From Moryella indoligenes (GTDB lineage Bacteria > Bacillota > Clostridia > Lachnospirales > Lachnospiraceae), in assembly GCF_030812885.1 (NCBI RefSeq), contig NZ_JAUSTO010000018.1:1-35830 (forward strand): a stretch of 35,830 nt of DNA, in the 5' to 3' direction. The position numbers were made by a program, and so were the translations under genes. Below the pieces are notes generated by a model. That model made no database searches. It was not told the origin of the DNA and worked only from the letters and a program-made list of their open reading frames with translations. Every line of letters begins with the position of its first letter. Within the stretch, counting starts at the first letter, position 1. This document shows, in pieces, positions 24,847-33,637 of the stretch.

Positions 24847-25806
24847 ATGGAATATCTCGATAAAGTTCTGGGACTCAAGGTTACCTATGAGGATGTAGAG
24901 TTTAAGCATTTGCCCAATTTTATAGCCACAAGGTATCGCTTACAGATGGTGTCTATGAATGAACAGAAGATGATTTTTCTTTATCCTAAGACAGAACTGG
25001 AGCAGATTAAAGTGCTGAAAAAGCATATTGCTCGGATACAGAATAATGAGAACTTGCCTATTGTGCTGGTGCTAAAAGAACTTAGCTTTCGCCAGAAAGA
25101 ATATTTGATTCGTGAAAAGATTCCGTTTATTGTAGATGGAAAGCAAATTTATTTGCCCTTTATGGCGGTGTATTTGCAGGAACGGTGCAGTGCCGAAAAA
25201 AAGCCACGAGAAGAAATGCTTCCATCGGCGCAGATGCTTCTACTGCATTTCATTTATGGAGGCGCACAAGAATTAGCCACAAGTCAAGCTGCGAAGGACT
25301 TGGAACTGACACCTACTTCTATATCAAGGGCATCGAGACAACTTGAAGAAATGGGATTGTTGCATATCAGGAAAGTAGGTGTGCAGCGGATTTTGCACTC
25401 TGAGGATTCTCCGAAAATACTGTTCCAAAAAGCAGGAGATAAGTTGCTGAATCCAAGAAAACGGACGGTTTATATTCCGAAAGAATTGGTGGGAACAGAG
25501 CTGTTGGAAAGTGGATATTCGGCATTGGCAGAGTATTCCATGCTGAACACACCGAATGTCAGATGTTATGCGGCAGAAAAAATCTCTCAATGGAAAGATG
25601 TTATGACCAATAGCTTGCAGAATTCGCAGGAGCAAGTGGCCGTAGAGATGTGGAGATATAATCCACGAAAATTGTCTACACGAAATACTGTAGACGAGCT
25701 TTCTTTGGCATTGACATTGAGAGAAGATGCAGATGAACGGGTTGAAGAAGCAGTAGAAGAAATGTTGAATGAACTGTGGAGGAAGATAGATGGTTACAGG
25801 AATTGA
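24847..25806 (+). CDS. Antitoxin/transcriptional repressor of an AbiE-like pair
   Basis: A 319-residue protein. Residues about 125-180 hold a winged helix (ELATSQAAKDLELTPTSISR, then ASRQLEEMGLLHIRKVG), of the MarR-like kind. The C-terminal half (SGYSALAEYSMLNTPNVRCY, VAVEMWRYNPRKLS) resembles AbiEi-like antitoxins paired with nucleotidyltransferase toxins. It likely binds the GAGTTAA boxes in its own promoter and neutralises the next gene's product. The two genes overlap by 17 bases. The N-terminal 120 residues (IFLYPKTELEQIKVLKKHIA) are of unknown function. Confidence 0.65.
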   Translation: MEYLDKVLGLKVTYEDVEFKHLPNFIATRYRLQMVSMNEQKMIFLYPKTELEQIKVLKKHIARIQNNENLPIVLVLKELSFRQKEYLIREKIPFIVDGKQIYLPFMAVYLQERCSAEKKPREEMLPSAQMLLLHFIYGGAQELATSQAAKDLELTPTSISRASRQLEEMGLLHIRKVGVQRILHSEDSPKILFQKAGDKLLNPRKRTVYIPKELVGTELLESGYSALAEYSMLNTPNVRCYAAEKISQWKDVMTNSLQNSQEQVAVEMWRYNPRKLSTRNTVDELSLALTLREDADERVEEAVEEMLNELWRKIDGYRN

Positions 25807-26548
25807 TAGCTTTAAGGAATGGTTCAAGGGCAGTGAAGAACAATATGCTATCATTGGAGGAACAGCGTGTGACATTCTGATGACGGAAGAAGGTTTGGAT
25901 TTCCGAGCAACAAAGGACATTGACCTTGTTCTGATTATAGAAGCAGTTGACGCAAATTTCGGAAAGAAATTCTGGGAATATGTAAAACAGGCGGGATATG
26001 AGCATTGCAACAAAAGTTCGGGAGTACCGCAGTTTTATCGGTTTAGTCACCCAATTACAAATCAATATCCTGCGATGATTGAACTTTTCACTCGAAAACT
26101 GGACGCTATTCAGCTTCCAGAAGATGCAGTTTTAACGCCGTTGCCGATGGACGAAGATATTTCGAGTCTGTCTGCTATTCTTTTAGACAATGATTACTAC
26201 GAATTTTTAAAGCAGGGGAAAGTTGTCGTTGATGGAGTGACTGTCTTGGATGCGGCATATTTGATTCCATTTAAGGCAAAAGCGTGGATGGATTTGACAG
26301 ATCGTAAGGCCGCAGGAGAACACGTTGATAGCAAAAATATCAAGAAACATAAGAATGATGTTTTCCGCCTGACGGAGTTGATTGACCCCACCGCCAAGGT
26401 AGTGGCTCCCCAAGGAGTTTATGCTGATATTCAAGAGTTTGTCCAGCGTATGAAAAATGAAAACGCGGATATTAAACAGTTGGGGTTGGTTGGCAGAACA
26501 AAGGAGAAGATTCTGGAAGAATTAAAAGCAATGTATGAGACACTGTAA
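25790..26548 (+). CDS. AbiEii-like nucleotidyltransferase toxin
   Basis: A 252-residue protein with a polymerase-beta-type nucleotidyltransferase signature: IIGGTACD (GG at 23-24), then TKDIDLVL (Asp43 and Asp45 as metal ligands) and MIELFTRK as the third acidic strand. LIPFKAKAWMDLTDRKAAGE and KNIKKHKNDVFRLTELI match the helical half of AbiEii/AbiGii-type proteins. Such toxins modify tRNA or another nucleotide-containing target and act in phage defence. All acidic residues are present, so it looks active. It is coupled to the antitoxin by a 17-base overlap. Confidence 0.75.
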   Translation: MVTGIDSFKEWFKGSEEQYAIIGGTACDILMTEEGLDFRATKDIDLVLIIEAVDANFGKKFWEYVKQAGYEHCNKSSGVPQFYRFSHPITNQYPAMIELFTRKLDAIQLPEDAVLTPLPMDEDISSLSAILLDNDYYEFLKQGKVVVDGVTVLDAAYLIPFKAKAWMDLTDRKAAGEHVDSKNIKKHKNDVFRLTELIDPTAKVVAPQGVYADIQEFVQRMKNENADIKQLGLVGRTKEKILEELKAMYETL

Positions 26549-26675
26549 CTGTTCAGTAGGTCTGCGCATTTACTGCGCTGACCGTAAGAAAACTTAGAAT
26601 AGAAGGCAAAAATCCTATCGGCACAGCCGATTTGGAATGAATTTTTGCGCGTAACTGTGAGGTACTGAACAGTTA
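26546..26675. repeat. 130-bp structured inverted-repeat element
   Basis: The ends are a perfect 13-bp inverted repeat, TAACTGTTCAGTA (26546-26558, including the toxin's stop codon) and TACTGAACAGTTA (26663-26675). Inside are CGGC-ACA-GCCG and GCAAAAAT/ATTTTTGC pairings and GCGC repeats, and no coding frame. It could be a MITE-like non-autonomous element or a long transcript-end structure. From 26733 to the M20 gene I see no further gene. Confidence 0.6.
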
Positions 26676-26698
26676 AGAAATAGGATAGAAGAAGGAAA

Positions 26699-26732
26699 GG
26701 GACAGTGTGGAGAGATTCATACTGTCTCTTTT
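26699..26732 (+). terminator. Intrinsic terminator downstream of the toxin-antitoxin pair
   Basis: GGGACAGT (26699-26706) pairs with ACTGTCTC (26721-26728, one G-T pair), followed by TTTT. Confidence 0.75.
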
Positions 26733-26875
26733 GCTCATGTCAGAAAGAAAATGCTGGCCAGATGCTCAGATGATAAGTGGAAATGTAACCCATGCTACAC
26801 TGTACCAATTCATATAGAAAATAAAACTGGATTCCGATATCATGAAGGCAAAGAAAGAGACCGGGAGGAATGATC

Positions 26876-28258
26876 ATGAAGAAATTTTTTGATTATGTCG
26901 ATCAGAATTTTGATCGCATGATGGAGGAAATGAAGGAATTTTGTTCCCGCCGTAGCGTAGCAGGGGACAAGACTGGATTGGAAGAGACAAGAAACTGGAT
27001 CGACAAGAAGTTAAGTGCAGTGGGAATTCCGCACGAGTTTCAGAAAGTGGAGAATGGAAATGCCTTAATCTCAGCTTCTGTTTCCGGAGAAGATGGAGAT
27101 AAACATCCGTCTCTGTTATTCTATAATCACTACGATGTCGTGGAAGAGGGAAAACATGAGCTGTGGTCCAACGAGCCGTTCGGTCCGGTGATCCGTGATG
27201 GTGTCCTCTATGGGAGAGGTGTGTCGGATAATAAAGGTCCTCTTCTCTCAAGAATTCAGGCGGTGGAAGCGATTCTTGCAGTGGAGGGTAAGCTGCCGAT
27301 CAATGTAAAATTCCTGTTTGAGGGCGATGAGGAGACGAGTAGCCCGTCTTTATCAAAGTTTTCTAGAGAACAATCAGAAAAGTTTAAAGAATTATCGAAA
27401 GCAGACGTCTGCCTGTGGGAAAATGGGCGCCGCGATGAAGCAGGAAGACCATGGGCGAGATTCGGCGTCAGGGGAAGTGTGAGCTTTGAACTGTCGGTAG
27501 AAACTGCGAAAAAAGATGTTCATGCCAGAATGGGGACATATGTTCCAAGTGCATCTTGGCGGCTTGTATGGGCGCTTGCAAGTCTGAAAAGTGCGGATGA
27601 GAGAATCACGATTGAAGGATTCTATGATGATGTCCTTCCGGTGACGAAAAAGGATGAAGAGATATTAAATGCATTTCCATATAATGAAAAGAGCCAGTTG
27701 GAAAAACTGGGAATTGCCTCATTCCTGCGGGGAAGCAGTGGGTTGGAATTGAAAAAGCAGATCTATATGGAGCCATCCATGTCAGTCTGCGGTCTGGAAG
27801 CCGGTGAACTTTACAATGGAGCCAGAGGAATCGTGCCGCACAAAGCATACGCGCGGATCGGATTTTATCTGGTTGCGAACCAGTCTCCGGATAAGGTGGA
27901 AGCACAGCTGCGGGAACACCTGAAAAGGCATGGTTTTGGAGATGTAAAAGTCGTACGCAGAGGCGGAAATACTCCGGTCCGTACCAGCGTGGATATTCCG
28001 TTAAAGGAATGGCTGGAACATTCCGCGGCGGAAGTTTACGACAAACCGATGGTGATCGAGCCGACAGCTCTTGGTGGTGGCCCGGCGATCTATTTCCACC
28101 GCGCATGGCCGGATATGCCGATCGTTGGCGTAGGACCAGGAAATACAAATGCAAACCATCATGCACCGAATGAAAATATGAAGCTGGATGATTACAAGGC
28201 ATCCATAAAACATATGATCGCGCTGATGTGCGAGATGGGGAAACAAGATAGAGAATAA
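26876..28258 (+). CDS. M20-family dipeptidase (zinc peptidase)
   Basis: A cytosolic di-zinc peptidase of 460 residues. Metal and catalytic residues are visible: YNHYDVVE (His85, Asp87), GRGVSDNKG (Asp118), EGDEETSSPS (general base Glu152, ligand Glu153) and ANHHAPNENM near the end. The dimerisation lid lies at about 205-380. It probably releases amino acids from dipeptides or acylated amino acids. I choose ATG 26876 over 26870 because GGGAGG (26863-26868) then has a 7-base spacing. It converges on the Crp/Fnr-type regulator and faces the transporter-M28-epimerase genes in the same direction. Confidence 0.88.
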   Translation: MKKFFDYVDQNFDRMMEEMKEFCSRRSVAGDKTGLEETRNWIDKKLSAVGIPHEFQKVENGNALISASVSGEDGDKHPSLLFYNHYDVVEEGKHELWSNEPFGPVIRDGVLYGRGVSDNKGPLLSRIQAVEAILAVEGKLPINVKFLFEGDEETSSPSLSKFSREQSEKFKELSKADVCLWENGRRDEAGRPWARFGVRGSVSFELSVETAKKDVHARMGTYVPSASWRLVWALASLKSADERITIEGFYDDVLPVTKKDEEILNAFPYNEKSQLEKLGIASFLRGSSGLELKKQIYMEPSMSVCGLEAGELYNGARGIVPHKAYARIGFYLVANQSPDKVEAQLREHLKRHGFGDVKVVRRGGNTPVRTSVDIPLKEWLEHSAAEVYDKPMVIEPTALGGGPAIYFHRAWPDMPIVGVGPGNTNANHHAPNENMKLDDYKASIKHMIALMCEMGKQDRE

Positions 28259-28263
28259 GAAAT

Positions 28264-28312
28264 AACAGAACAGATCTGGTATTATGTGTAAATACCAGAT
28301 CTGTTCTGTTTT
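28264..28312. terminator. Bidirectional terminator, 20-bp perfect stem
   Basis: AACAGAACAGATCTGGTATT (28264-28283), 7-base loop, AATACCAGATCTGTTCTGTT (28291-28310), then a T-run; As precede it on the left. It serves the convergent M20 and regulator genes. Confidence 0.92.
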
Positions 28313-28333
28313 AGATATTAAGAGGGACTAAAT

Positions 28334-28999
28334 TTAGTCGGCAATATGGATGCTGTTGAGTTCCACCCGTTTATTAATGACACGGAGAAAGTCTTCGCGG
28401 GCCAGTTCACTGATCAGGCGGCTCACCGTCACCCGGTTTGTTCCTATAATAGAGGCAATCTCCTGATGTGTGTAATAATGGCTCAACGGATACCAAGTGC
28501 GGTCTTTGCTGGATACCGGATCGGACAGGAGAACAAAGAAATTTTTCAAACGTTCTTTCACGCATTCGAGAGTTACACTTTCAAGTTCCCGCTGTAAGAA
28601 TGCCCGCTTATTGCTCAGACTGCGGATAATGGCATCACGAAATACCTTTTTTTCAATCAGAATATCATATACATTGGCATCAATTTTATATAAAACAAGA
28701 TCAGTCAGCGCAGAGGTATAACGCTCTGCGATCGAAAACATTTTTTCATTTGCAAACAGACTTTCCGTAAGAAACCATCCGGCACTGAGAATGTAGGAAA
28801 TCTTTTCCTGCCCGGTCAGCCCAAACATGGAGTGGGAGGTCGAGCCACTTGCAATATAAGTGATTTCTGTAAGCTTTTCACCGGGTTTAATATAGTATGT
28901 ATTAGCAGGCACCTCAATGCGATATCCATATGTTTTTACGAGCTCGGAAAGCTCGTCGTTGATATATGGTTCGAAATTTACACAGTATTCTCGTTCCAA
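28334..28999 (-). CDS. Crp/Fnr-family transcriptional regulator
   Basis: An N-terminal cyclic-nucleotide-binding-type beta roll (YIKPGEKLTEITYIASGSTS) and a C-terminal winged helix with recognition segment YTHQEIASIIGTNRVTVSRL. There is no N-terminal cysteine cluster, so it is not an oxygen-sensing FNR; the ligand is unknown. The open frame reaches 29071, but the likely start is TTG at 28997-28999 (MEREYCVNFEPYIND), nine bases after AAGGAGG (29015-29009). It is divergent from the transporter-peptidase genes, so it probably controls them from the shared intergenic region. Confidence 0.87.
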   Translation of the reverse strand: MEREYCVNFEPYINDELSELVKTYGYRIEVPANTYYIKPGEKLTEITYIASGSTSHSMFGLTGQEKISYILSAGWFLTESLFANEKMFSIAERYTSALTDLVLYKIDANVYDILIEKKVFRDAIIRSLSNKRAFLQRELESVTLECVKERLKNFFVLLSDPVSSKDRTWYPLSHYYTHQEIASIIGTNRVTVSRLISELAREDFLRVINKRVELNSIHIAD

Positions 29000-29269
29000 A
29001 GCTAAACACCTCCTTAAAATGCGGGGAATGCCGGGACTCCAGCTTAAAAATATGAAAGCGAAATACATCATACAGTTATGAAAGGTTTATCATTGAGTCT
29101 AAAAATTGTCAAGAAGTATAGATTTATAGAGCAAAACGGGAAAAGTGTAGCATTTGTTACAATGTGATATTGCTTATAGTAAAATAGTAAGAAATTTTGC
29201 TATAGTTAAATCACAAAAGAAAACCTGATCAGGTCTCCCGAAAAGTTAAGAAGAAAAGGAGTTGTATGT
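29000..29269. promoter_or_regulatory. Divergent control region between regulator and transporter
   Basis: An AT-rich stretch of 270 bases. A perfect palindrome ACCTGATCAGGT (29223-29234) lies 36 bases before the transporter start. TACAATGTGATATTG (29159-29172) and TAAATCACA (29207-29215) carry TGTGA/TCACA-like half-sites, but too far apart for a standard Crp site. I cannot assign -35/-10 boxes with confidence. Confidence 0.35.
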
Positions 29270-30670
29270 ATGAGTCAGAAGAAAAAATTTCAAATTCCTC
29301 ACGTGTTTGTTATGCTGGTAATGTTTGTCATTGTTGCAACAGCTATGACATATATCATCCCGGCAGGAGAATTCGCCAGGGTGAAGAATGAGGCAACGGG
29401 AAAAATGATCGTTGACGCGACCTCTTTCACATGGGTTGAACAATGTCCGGTAAGTTTCTTTAAAATTCCGAACTACATAGTGAAAGCATTGGCGGGCTCG
29501 AGTCTGATCTGGATGACGATCTTCAGCGCGGCTTCCATCGAAGTAATTCTTGCGACAGGCGCGTTTGACGCAGCGATCAATATTATGATCCACAAGTATA
29601 AAAGCAGTGAGAAGCTGCTGCTGATCGGAACGATCATCGTATTTGGTATTTACGGTATGCGTCAAAATCCAGTCAGTATGATTGGATTTATTCCGGTACT
29701 TGTTCTGTTCTGTCGTATGTGCGGATATGATGCGTTGGTTGCGGTGGCCGTTGTTGTTCTTGCGGCAGGTGGAAGCCAGAGTATTGGACCGGTAGCTCCG
29801 GCAACCACAGCGATTGCGCAGGGATTCGCAGATCTTCCGATTTTCTCTGGAATCGGCTATCGTTTAGTGCTATGCGCAGTATTCCTTGCACTGAATGCAT
29901 ACTTTATCGTTACGTATGCGATGAAGGTAAAGAAAGATCCGAAAAACAGCCTTGTATATGACTTAGAAGAAAATGCAAGAAAACAAGGGCTGGATACAAG
30001 CGCAGATAAAAAAGCAACGATCACAGTACGCCAGATCCTTGTACTGATCGTATTTTTTGTAAGTGTTCTTGTTCAGGTTTACGGCGGCATTAAACTTGGC
30101 TGGGGCAATACGGAGATAGCAGTTGCGTTTGTATGGCTTGCAGTTGCCGGTGGAATTGTCGGCGGTATGATGCCGAGTGAAATTGCAAGACACTTTAGCA
30201 AAGGCGCAGCAAAGATGATGACAGCAGCTATCATGATTGGTATTGCGACAGCAATTTCCAAGGTACTTTCTGATGGAAAGATCATCGATACAATTGTACG
30301 TGCGATCGCGAATGTTCTGATGGCATGCCCGGCATTTATCCAGGGACCGATGATGTTTATCGCGAACGTTCTGATCAACGTATTTATTCCGTCCGGTTCC
30401 GGACAGGCCGCTGCCGTTATGCCGCTTATGGTTCCGGTTGCAGACCTGATCGGAATGACAAGACAGACTGTTGTCCTTGCGTTCAACTTTGGTGACGGAC
30501 TTGGAAACTATATCATTCCAATGTCCTCAGCGCTGATGGCAAACCTTATGGCAGCAGGTGTATCCTATGGCACATGGATGAAATTCATGAAGAAAGTATT
30601 TGTGAGCTGGGTCGTTCTTGCATGCATTGCAATGATCGTTGCACAGATGATCCATTATGGACCATTCTAA
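29270..30670 (+). CDS. YfcC-family membrane transporter (peptide or amino acid uptake)
   Basis: A 466-residue polytopic protein with about 11-12 helices. FQIPHVFVMLVMFVIVATAM, TYIIPAGEFARV, GGSQSIGPVAPATTAIAQGF and VFIPSGSGQAAAVMPLMVP are hallmarks of the YfcC/DcuC-like (C4-dicarboxylate/short-peptide) carrier group. The neighbours are peptidases and a dipeptide epimerase, so short peptides or N-acyl amino acids are the likely cargo. It starts the operon; the M28 gene follows after 18 bases with its own GGAGG. Confidence 0.87.
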   Translation: MSQKKKFQIPHVFVMLVMFVIVATAMTYIIPAGEFARVKNEATGKMIVDATSFTWVEQCPVSFFKIPNYIVKALAGSSLIWMTIFSAASIEVILATGAFDAAINIMIHKYKSSEKLLLIGTIIVFGIYGMRQNPVSMIGFIPVLVLFCRMCGYDALVAVAVVVLAAGGSQSIGPVAPATTAIAQGFADLPIFSGIGYRLVLCAVFLALNAYFIVTYAMKVKKDPKNSLVYDLEENARKQGLDTSADKKATITVRQILVLIVFFVSVLVQVYGGIKLGWGNTEIAVAFVWLAVAGGIVGGMMPSEIARHFSKGAAKMMTAAIMIGIATAISKVLSDGKIIDTIVRAIANVLMACPAFIQGPMMFIANVLINVFIPSGSGQAAAVMPLMVPVADLIGMTRQTVVLAFNFGDGLGNYIIPMSSALMANLMAAGVSYGTWMKFMKKVFVSWVVLACIAMIVAQMIHYGPF

Positions 30671-30688
30671 TAGGCATCGGAGGTTAAG

Positions 30689-32371
30689 ATGGGACAATTA
30701 AGGGAAAGTCTTCTTGAAGAATTAAACAGTAAAAATATGCTGGAGACGATTGGAACATTCAATCATCTATTCCGTTACAGCGGAACAAAAGAGGGAGAGG
30801 CAGCGGTTTCTTATCTGGAAGAAAAACTCTCGGAGTATGGGATTACGTTTGAGCATTGTGAGTATGATGGCTTTTTCAGCATTCCGGTGCGAGCGTTCGC
30901 GAAAGTTGATGGAGTGGAATATCCGTTAGTCGGAGATGTTTACAGTGCAGAAGCAGACAGCCTTCAGGGAACGTTGTATTATGACTCTCTCAGCAAGAAA
31001 AAAGGACTCACAAAGAATCAGGAAAAAGATCGTTTTGAGTCATTTCGCGACAAAATCATTCTGACGTGGGAATCCAAGGGCGTTTTTGTGAGAAGGGCAA
31101 TGGAGGCAGGAGCCAAAGCAGTACTGCATATCTGTGCAACAAAAGGCGACTATATTCATCACAGCAATATTGGGACGATCTGGGGAACACCGGATTTTGA
31201 CGAGGCTGCATATATGAAATTTCTTCCGTCAGCGGGAATCAGACGCGTGGACGGAGAAGCGCTGATCGAAAAGATAGCAGCAGGAGAAATCGATGCTGAA
31301 GTCACGATCGAAATGGAGACAAAGATCCGCAGAAGTTCCATGGTGGCTGTTGATATCAAGGGAAAGAGTGACAGTTTTGTGCTTGTTTCCGGTCACTACG
31401 ACTCCTGGTATGAGGGAATTACAGATAACGCGGTCAGCGATGCGATCCTTTTGGAGTATGCGAGAGTGCTTTATGCACATCGGTCAGAATTAAAGCGTGG
31501 AGTACGGATCGCATGGTGGTCCGGTCATTCAGATGGAAGATTCTCCGGATCCACATGGTATTGCGACAGCCATTATGCAGATCTCAGAAAGAACTGTGTG
31601 GCGCATGTGAATCTGGATCTGACCGGGTGCAAAAACTCAGAGCAGATCGTAGCACGGACAGCAGGTTCTGAGGGCGTTTCCTATACAGCAGATCTGATCG
31701 AAAAGTACACGGGAAAGAGACCAAATGCGTATACTCCGATGATCCGTGGAGCAGATCAGTCTTTCTGGGGGGCCTATGTGCCGCTCACGATCATGTTAAA
31801 ATATGAACCGTTTCCGGAAAAACGTCTGTCAGACTGCCCAAGCGGCGGACCATGGTGGCATACCCCGAAAGATACGATCGATAAACTCGACGAGAAGATC
31901 ATGATGCGTGATGCAAAGATCAACATGGAAATGTTGGATGATATTCAGAACGCAAAGATGATTCCTGTAAATATTCCAGCCTTTTTAGAAGATTTGGATG
32001 GCAGATTAAAGAAGACATTGTCCGGATTAGCACCGGAGTTTGACACGACGGAGATCTGCGCTGAATGGAACAGAACGAAAGCGGTGTTGGAAAAGGCGGC
32101 CGAGCGCGCGGAAAGTATGGAGGACAGTGATCTTTTCCTGAAAGAGACAGTGGGAAAGCTGCTCCATATCGTTTACTGCAGAAAAGCACCATATCTGCAT
32201 GATTATGGTGATGGATTTGGGATTTTTGGGGCGATTGGACGCTGCAAGGGAATCACAAAGGAAAATACGCCGTTAGATGTTTATGTAATGGCGAGAAGCG
32301 AATATCTGCGAATGAGGAACCGGCTTTGTATGGGACTTAGGGAGATTCAGAAACAGGCAGAGCGGATCTGA
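30689..32371 (+). CDS. M28-family peptidase with altered active-site motif
   Basis: A 560-residue protein with an M28 aminopeptidase fold and an inserted PA-like region (residues about 90-200). GHYDSWYEG (His236, Asp238), ITDNAVSD (Asp246), NLDLTG and WWHTPKDT (His391) supply metal ligands. The usual 'EE' catalytic pair is replaced by WWSGHSDGRFSGS (276-288), so the general base is not a plain Glu-Glu. Variants with GHSxGR occur in some clostridial and actinobacterial M28 proteins as I recall, so activity may remain. There is no signal peptide, so it acts in the cytosol. A terminator follows at 32411. Confidence 0.85.
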   Translation: MGQLRESLLEELNSKNMLETIGTFNHLFRYSGTKEGEAAVSYLEEKLSEYGITFEHCEYDGFFSIPVRAFAKVDGVEYPLVGDVYSAEADSLQGTLYYDSLSKKKGLTKNQEKDRFESFRDKIILTWESKGVFVRRAMEAGAKAVLHICATKGDYIHHSNIGTIWGTPDFDEAAYMKFLPSAGIRRVDGEALIEKIAAGEIDAEVTIEMETKIRRSSMVAVDIKGKSDSFVLVSGHYDSWYEGITDNAVSDAILLEYARVLYAHRSELKRGVRIAWWSGHSDGRFSGSTWYCDSHYADLRKNCVAHVNLDLTGCKNSEQIVARTAGSEGVSYTADLIEKYTGKRPNAYTPMIRGADQSFWGAYVPLTIMLKYEPFPEKRLSDCPSGGPWWHTPKDTIDKLDEKIMMRDAKINMEMLDDIQNAKMIPVNIPAFLEDLDGRLKKTLSGLAPEFDTTEICAEWNRTKAVLEKAAERAESMEDSDLFLKETVGKLLHIVYCRKAPYLHDYGDGFGIFGAIGRCKGITKENTPLDVYVMARSEYLRMRNRLCMGLREIQKQAERI

Positions 32372-32410
32372 CAGCAGGAATGAAAAAAGATACTGAATGA
32401 TAACGGAAAT

Positions 32411-32430
32411 AGCAGGGAAACCTGCTTTTT
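32411..32430 (+). terminator. Intrinsic terminator between M28 peptidase and epimerase
   Basis: AGCAGG, loop GAAA, CCTGCT, then TTTT. The epimerase ribosome binding site GGAAGGAG lies 24 bases further on, so the epimerase is expressed by read-through or its own promoter. Confidence 0.85.
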
Positions 32431-32471
32431 CCTGTATAAGGAGATAGAATTAGAGGAAGGAGATTTGACCT

Positions 32472-33559
32472 ATGGGAAAAGTTGTATCAGCAGAGGTGTT
32501 TTTGCTGCACAGAAAAACAGTCGTATTGGCAACGGCTTATGGACGTCCGGCACAGGTAAAAGGTCACGTGATCGTAAAGCTTACAGACGAAAACGGGCTC
32601 TGTGGCTGGGGCGAGGCGACTCCGCTCCCGAAATTTACCGGCCAAACGCGGAATTTGTACAGTATGTACTTGAGAAGGAACTTATATCGGAAATCATAGG
32701 AGTAGACGCGGCAAATCTGTGGGAAGCCAGAAATCGATGGAATCATAAGCTCCCGGGGCATGCAGCGGCCAAGATGGCATTGGAGGCTGCTTTTTATGAT
32801 CTTGCGGCGAAAGAACGGAAGATTCCTCTTTACCAGATGTTCGGTGGGAAGCTGCGGGAGAAGGTTATGATCAATCGCCATCTCGGAATCATGGGAATTG
32901 ATGAGGCGGTGGAAAAGGCGGTCCAGTATCGGGAACAAGGGTATCACAGCATAAAAATGAAGATTGGTACGGATGTTGAAGAAGATATCTGCCGGGTTTG
33001 CGCAGTCAGGGATGCTGTTGGATATGAAATGAAACTTCGCGTGGATGCCAATGCGGGATACAGCTATTCGGATGCATATAAGTTTATTCGAAAGACCTGT
33101 GATCTGGATTTGGAAGTGTATGAACAGTTGCTTGATAAACATGATTTTAATGGGACAAAGCAGCTGAAACGGGATACCGGTGTTGTGATTGGAGTTGACG
33201 AAGCGATCAATACGATTCAGGATGCAGTCCGGTATGCATATGAGCGGGCGGCCGATGTGTTTGTTCTGAAGCTTGTCAAAACCGGCGGGATCCAAAATGC
33301 TGTTACGATTTCAGAAATTGCGGCATCCGCAGGAATCCGCTGTGTAGCCACCAGTACATACGATACACAGATTAATGGAGCTGTTTGCCTTCATCTTGCA
33401 TCGTCCCTTCCGACATCTACGATGTCAAATGATATCACCTGCTATGCGACCCAGCCGGATATGGCAGATACATGTCATGTGCTGAAGGATGGCTATTTGA
33501 CGATTGGAGATGAAGCCGGAATCGGAGTGCGAAGTCTGAAAGAGATGAAGATCGTCTGA
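32472..33559 (+). pseudogene. Dipeptide epimerase (enolase superfamily), frameshifted
   Basis: The first 59 codons (from ATG 32472: VVLATAYGRPAQVKGHV, GWGEATPLPKFTGQT) are in one frame and the rest (AEFVQYVLEKELISE onward) in another. The change lies at 32646-32651, where ACGCGGAA should read ACGGCGGAA, a single lost G. Downstream the muconate-lactonizing/L-Ala-D/L-Glu epimerase core is complete: IKMKIG (KxK), RVDANAGYS, VYEQLL, GVDEAI and VLKLVKTGG (second base Lys). The enzyme epimerises dipeptides such as those from peptidoglycan. As written the gene is broken; a sequencing error is possible. The IS3 end begins 20 bases after the stop. Confidence 0.87.
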
Positions 33560-33637
33560 GGTTGATTTTTTGACAAATTGGTCCTATGTCAAGAAAAAGT
33601 ACAAGTTAAAAATGACCTTGCTCCTATGTAATGATAT

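Noticed and set aside
29155..29215. Classical Crp/Fnr binding site upstream of the transporter
   Set aside because: TGTGA and TCACA half-sites exist but are separated by far more than the normal 6 bases, so no standard site can be claimed.
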